Source: Prevotella sp. tf2-5 | GTDB lineage: Bacteria > Bacteroidota > Bacteroidia > Bacteroidales > Bacteroidaceae | NCBI RefSeq assembly: GCF_900115435.1 | Contig: NZ_FOWK01000009.1 | Location: 1-64,000, forward strand | DNA: 64,000 nucleotides | Direction of reading: 5' to 3' | Shown: positions 61,310 through 64,000 of the stretch, one piece after another | Layout of the letters: each line of letters starts with the position of its first letter | Position numbering within the stretch: position 1 is the stretch's first letter | Position numbers and translations under genes: made by a program | Notes under the pieces: generated by a model | The model's database searches: none | Seen by the model: only the letters and a program-made list of their open reading frames with translations | What the model was told of the DNA's origin: nothing

Positions 61310-63130
61310 ATGAGAAGAAGATTTTTCCTCTGTTTCCTATGGCTGCTTGCCTGTGGAACGGTTGTTGCGGAGGAGGTACCTCAAGTGGCTAATATCCTCT
61401 CTCGTCAGGTGACTTCCCTGAACGGAGCGTGGCATTATATCGTGGATGTTCAGGAGGAAGGCTATTATGACTATCGGATGAATCCTACACCTTGGGGATT
61501 CTTCCGTAATGCCAAGCCACAGCGTCCAGAGGATCTGATAGAGTATGACTTCGACAAGGCTCCTGTGATGCAGGTGCCTGGCGACTGGAACACGCAGGAC
61601 TCTCAGTTGTTCTTCTATGAAGGCACCGTGTGGTTCTATAAACAGTTTAGGTTAGAGAGGAAAGAACAGAGAGGAGGGAAGAGAACTCTTCTTTACTTCG
61701 GTGCCGTCAACTACGAAGCGTATGTCTATGTCAATGGTCAGTTAGCTGGTCATCATGAGGGTGGTTTCACTCCTTTCAACTTCGACGTCACGGACCTGTT
61801 GCAAGATGGTGATAATGTCGTCATTGTAAAGGTGGATAATAAACGCCGGGCAGCACATGTGCCGACCTTGATTTTCGACTGGTGGAACTATGGCGGTATC
61901 ACCCGTGATGTCTTGTTGGCGGAGGTGAACCCGGTATATATTGAGAACTATAGCTTGCAACTTACCAATCTGAAAACCAAAGAGTTGTCTTTCTCTGCTC
62001 AACTGAATCACAAGGAGTCTGACAAGGAAATAACACTCTCCATTCCAGAGTTGAGAATCAAGAAAACCTTCAAGACGAATGCTGAAGGAATAGTTCATAG
62101 CTCACAATTCACAGTCCATAGTCCCCAACTCAAACTATGGTCTCCGGAGTCCCCTATATTATATAAGGTGGAGATCCAGATGGGTGATGAGGTCATCCGT
62201 GACGAGATAGGCTTCCGTACCATAGAGACACGTGGTAAGCAGATACTACTCAACGGCAAACCTGTCTATCTGCGTGGTATCAGTATCCATGAGGAGAAAG
62301 CCTATGGCGGCGGACGTGCCAACTCCACTGCCGATGCCCATACCTTACTCTCATGGGCGAAGGAGTTAGGATGTAACTTCGTGCGCCTTGCACATTATCC
62401 ACATAATGAGTATGCGGTCCGTGAGGCAGAGCGTATGGGACTGTTGGTGTGGTCGGAGATACCTGTCTACTGGACCATCGCATGGACGAATCCGCAGACC
62501 TATCAAAATGCGGAGCGGCAGTTGACGGATATGATCCGTCGTGATCAGAATCGTGCCAATGTCATCATCTGGTCTATCGCCAATGAGACACCTCATAGTG
62601 CGGAGCGTGACACTTTCCTCAGCCGGCTTGCCACGAAGGCACGCTCATTAGACAATACACGTCTGATATCGATGGCGATGGAGGTCACCTCAGCTTCCAA
62701 CTATAAGAACCGCCTACAGGACAATATGAACGAGTATGTCGACGTCATCTCTTTCAACGAGTATATCGGCTGGTATCGGGATGTCAACGACGCATCGAAG
62801 ATGGAGTGGGAGATACCTTACGACAAACCTGTCATCATCAGTGAGTTCGGTGGTGGTGCGAAATATGGGCTGCATGGAGCCAAGAACCAACGGTGGACGG
62901 AGGAGTTTCAGGAGAACCTCTATCGTGAGAATATCGCTATGCTGGAGAAGATTGACGGACTGGCTGGCACTACCCCCTGGATTCTGAAGGACTTCCGTTC
63001 GCCCCGTCGTGTCCTCAATGGCATTCAGGACTACTACAACCGTAAGGGTCTCTTCTCTGACCAAGGGGAGAAGAAAAAGGCTTTCTATGTCCTGAGGGAT
63101 TGGTATGAGAAGAAAAGAGGGCAAAAGTAA
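61310..63130 (+). CDS. Secreted GH2 beta-glucuronidase-like enzyme
   Basis: The product has 606 aa with a signal peptide (FFLCFLWLLACGTVVA). GH2 motifs are the N-terminal sandwich (SLNGAWHYIVD, VYVNGQLAGHHEGGF), the barrel with acid/base Glu426 (IIWSIANETPHS) and nucleophile Glu512 (VIISEFGGGA). The C-terminal NRKG (Asn577, Lys579) matches the N-x-K motif that binds the carboxylate in beta-glucuronidases. It would release glucuronate, which uxaC and kdgK can process. Residues 259-275 (EGIVHSSQFTVHSPQLK) look like an in-frame repeat insertion. Confidence 0.88.
   Translation: MRRRFFLCFLWLLACGTVVAEEVPQVANILSRQVTSLNGAWHYIVDVQEEGYYDYRMNPTPWGFFRNAKPQRPEDLIEYDFDKAPVMQVPGDWNTQDSQLFFYEGTVWFYKQFRLERKEQRGGKRTLLYFGAVNYEAYVYVNGQLAGHHEGGFTPFNFDVTDLLQDGDNVVIVKVDNKRRAAHVPTLIFDWWNYGGITRDVLLAEVNPVYIENYSLQLTNLKTKELSFSAQLNHKESDKEITLSIPELRIKKTFKTNAEGIVHSSQFTVHSPQLKLWSPESPILYKVEIQMGDEVIRDEIGFRTIETRGKQILLNGKPVYLRGISIHEEKAYGGGRANSTADAHTLLSWAKELGCNFVRLAHYPHNEYAVREAERMGLLVWSEIPVYWTIAWTNPQTYQNAERQLTDMIRRDQNRANVIIWSIANETPHSAERDTFLSRLATKARSLDNTRLISMAMEVTSASNYKNRLQDNMNEYVDVISFNEYIGWYRDVNDASKMEWEIPYDKPVIISEFGGGAKYGLHGAKNQRWTEEFQENLYRENIAMLEKIDGLAGTTPWILKDFRSPRRVLNGIQDYYNRKGLFSDQGEKKKAFYVLRDWYEKKRGQK
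62087..62138 (+). repeat. VHSSQFTVHS-type insertion in the GH2 gene
   Basis: AGTTCATAGCTCACAATTCA then CAGTCCATAGTCCCC, in frame. It lies between the sandwich and the next domain, and similar wording (GTTCATAATTCATGG) is seen between iorB and the aminotransferase. Confidence 0.6.
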
Positions 63131-63165
63131 GATACTGTTTATATTAGAAGAAACAAGACAAAAAG

Positions 63166-64000
63166 ATGAGACACTGCTTATATATAGGGATGTTACTGTT
63201 GTTGCTGAGTGCCTGCGCTCGCCATCATTCCGGTCGCACGGACATGGCGCTGATAGACAGTCTGACGAGTGTGGTTTACAGTATGATGGATGACCAGCCG
63301 GAGCAGGCAATGGCGTTAGTTGACAGTCTGGAGCGGGAGGGCATCTACTCATCCGTTATGGCAAACTGCCGCCGGGCGCAGATAGCCTCCGAACAGTACG
63401 AGCCCAGCAAGTCGGAAGCCTATGCCCTGCGTGCACTGAACGACAAGCGTCTGAAGGATGAGAAGACAGAGATAACCTATTTTATATATAATCTCCTCAT
63501 CAATTCCGCCTCTAATGTGGGGAATACCGAGCAGGCGCTGAAGTACGCCACCGAGGCTGTCCGCATAGCACATAGCGACAGCAGCAGGGCGTCGAAGCTC
63601 TATCTTCCTGACTTCCTGACGAGTATAGGCAGTTGTCAGTTTAAGTTGAACCGCAATCACGAGGGTAATGAGAACTATGAGCGAGCATGGCTCGGCAACG
63701 AGGAACTCCTGAAGAATGCCAAGAGCTTCACATGGTTCTATCCAGCCTTCATGCTGGCTGTCTCCGCCATTAACGACAATGCCGCCACTGACAGCCTTGA
63801 TGTCGCCATGCGGTGGTTGCCCAGACTGCAGAATATTTATCAGCGGACCATCACTGCCGAGGATATCCCTGACCATGTGAAAGACAACTGTACCGCCGAG
63901 ATGGAGATGACGTTAGCCCGACTGTATGTCCTTCTCGGTCAACGACGGGAGGCGGAACAGCATTATAAGGCGTTTCTCGCCACCAACTTCGCTAAGTGCT
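63166..64000 (+). CDS. TPR-containing lipoprotein, 5' part
   Basis: The gene is cut by the window end; 278 codons are present. MRHCLYIGMLLLLLSAC is a lipoprotein signal with Cys17. Several helix pairs look like TPR units, for example QPEQAMALVDSLEREGIYSS, GNTEQALKYATEAVRIA and LYVLLGQRREAEQHYKAFL. In Prevotella, proteins with this start often continue into a membrane helix and a HTH or kinase domain, so it could be a sensor; this cannot be tested here. It starts 35 bp after the GH2 stop and may belong to its transcript. Confidence 0.8.
   Translation, partial: MRHCLYIGMLLLLLSACARHHSGRTDMALIDSLTSVVYSMMDDQPEQAMALVDSLEREGIYSSVMANCRRAQIASEQYEPSKSEAYALRALNDKRLKDEKTEITYFIYNLLINSASNVGNTEQALKYATEAVRIAHSDSSRASKLYLPDFLTSIGSCQFKLNRNHEGNENYERAWLGNEELLKNAKSFTWFYPAFMLAVSAINDNAATDSLDVAMRWLPRLQNIYQRTITAEDIPDHVKDNCTAEMEMTLARLYVLLGQRREAEQHYKAFLATNFAKC

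Overview
The window comes from a Bacteroidota chromosome, most likely a Prevotellaceae species (Prevotella sensu lato). The support is: repeated promoters of the Bacteroidota type (TTTG, about 20 bp, TAnnTTTG); near absence of Shine-Dalgarno sites; a short RpoD; a TonB-dependent receptor with a carboxypeptidase-like N-domain; DUF4270 and DUF4421 proteins; a one-domain starch synthase beside panC-panD; and a secreted protein ending in the Prevotella-style tail GIYINNGKKIVIK. No tRNA, rRNA, CRISPR array, transposase or integrase was seen.

Layout. 1-953 is a repeat-rich non-coding stretch. 954-3.9 kb has two secreted proteins of unknown role, a small membrane protein, the rpsF-rpsR-rplI operon and a small lipoprotein. 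4.1-10.1 kb has mtaB, a family 2 glycosyltransferase, and iorA-iorB with an aminotransferase. 10.1-13 kb (reverse) has rpoD with a small secreted protein, and an HtrA protease. 13.2-19.9 kb has asparaginase with a GH51 arabinofuranosidase, uxaC, a repeat protein and an AlkD-type glycosylase. 20.2-29.2 kb has a lipoprotein, glmS, carA-carB, a response-regulator/histidine-kinase hybrid and galE. 29.3-35.5 kb has a UvrD/PcrA helicase, a DUF4270 lipoprotein with a 43-aa gene and starch synthase, and panC-panD. 35.5-41.9 kb is an accessory island: a VapBC-like pair, a GC-rich block, a highly structured RNA leader, a GC-rich 1186-aa secreted protein, a 44-aa peptide gene and about 1.1 kb of repeat arrays. 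41.9-48.1 kb (reverse) has the methylmalonyl-CoA carboxyl-transfer genes with mce, a TonB receptor and an acetyltransferase. 48.2-56 kb has an SH3 protein, kdgK, a membrane protein with hisB, an oxidoreductase, DUF4421, DUF1232 and FAD proteins. 56-64 kb has rpiB-tkt, two GH2 enzymes and the start of a TPR lipoprotein.

Metabolic theme. A GH2 enzyme with beta-glucuronidase features, uxaC and kdgK are parts of one hexuronate route, although they lie far apart. GH51 releases arabinose, and rpiB/tkt serve the pentose phosphate pathway. tkt and the first GH2 gene share an upstream promoter element at the same spacing. The mmdA/BCCP/mce cluster fits propionate metabolism. iorAB with an aminotransferase fits aromatic 2-oxo-acid metabolism.

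Most unusual content. (1) Several tandem arrays with different sequences all have a period of 22 bp (22-23 bp in one); two of them, 21 kb apart, share their sequence. (2) The leader at 36751-36945 has about 39 nested base pairs and an alternative 12-bp pairing that would exclude one of its hairpins. Downstream are a large secreted protein and a 44-aa leader-like peptide with a strong Shine-Dalgarno. (3) Nine-base repeat tracts or tract-like insertions sit in frame inside conserved enzymes (carA, carB, an FAD protein, a GH2), and a similar tract lies between genes. (4) Inverted repeats overlap the rpoD and histidine-kinase promoters.
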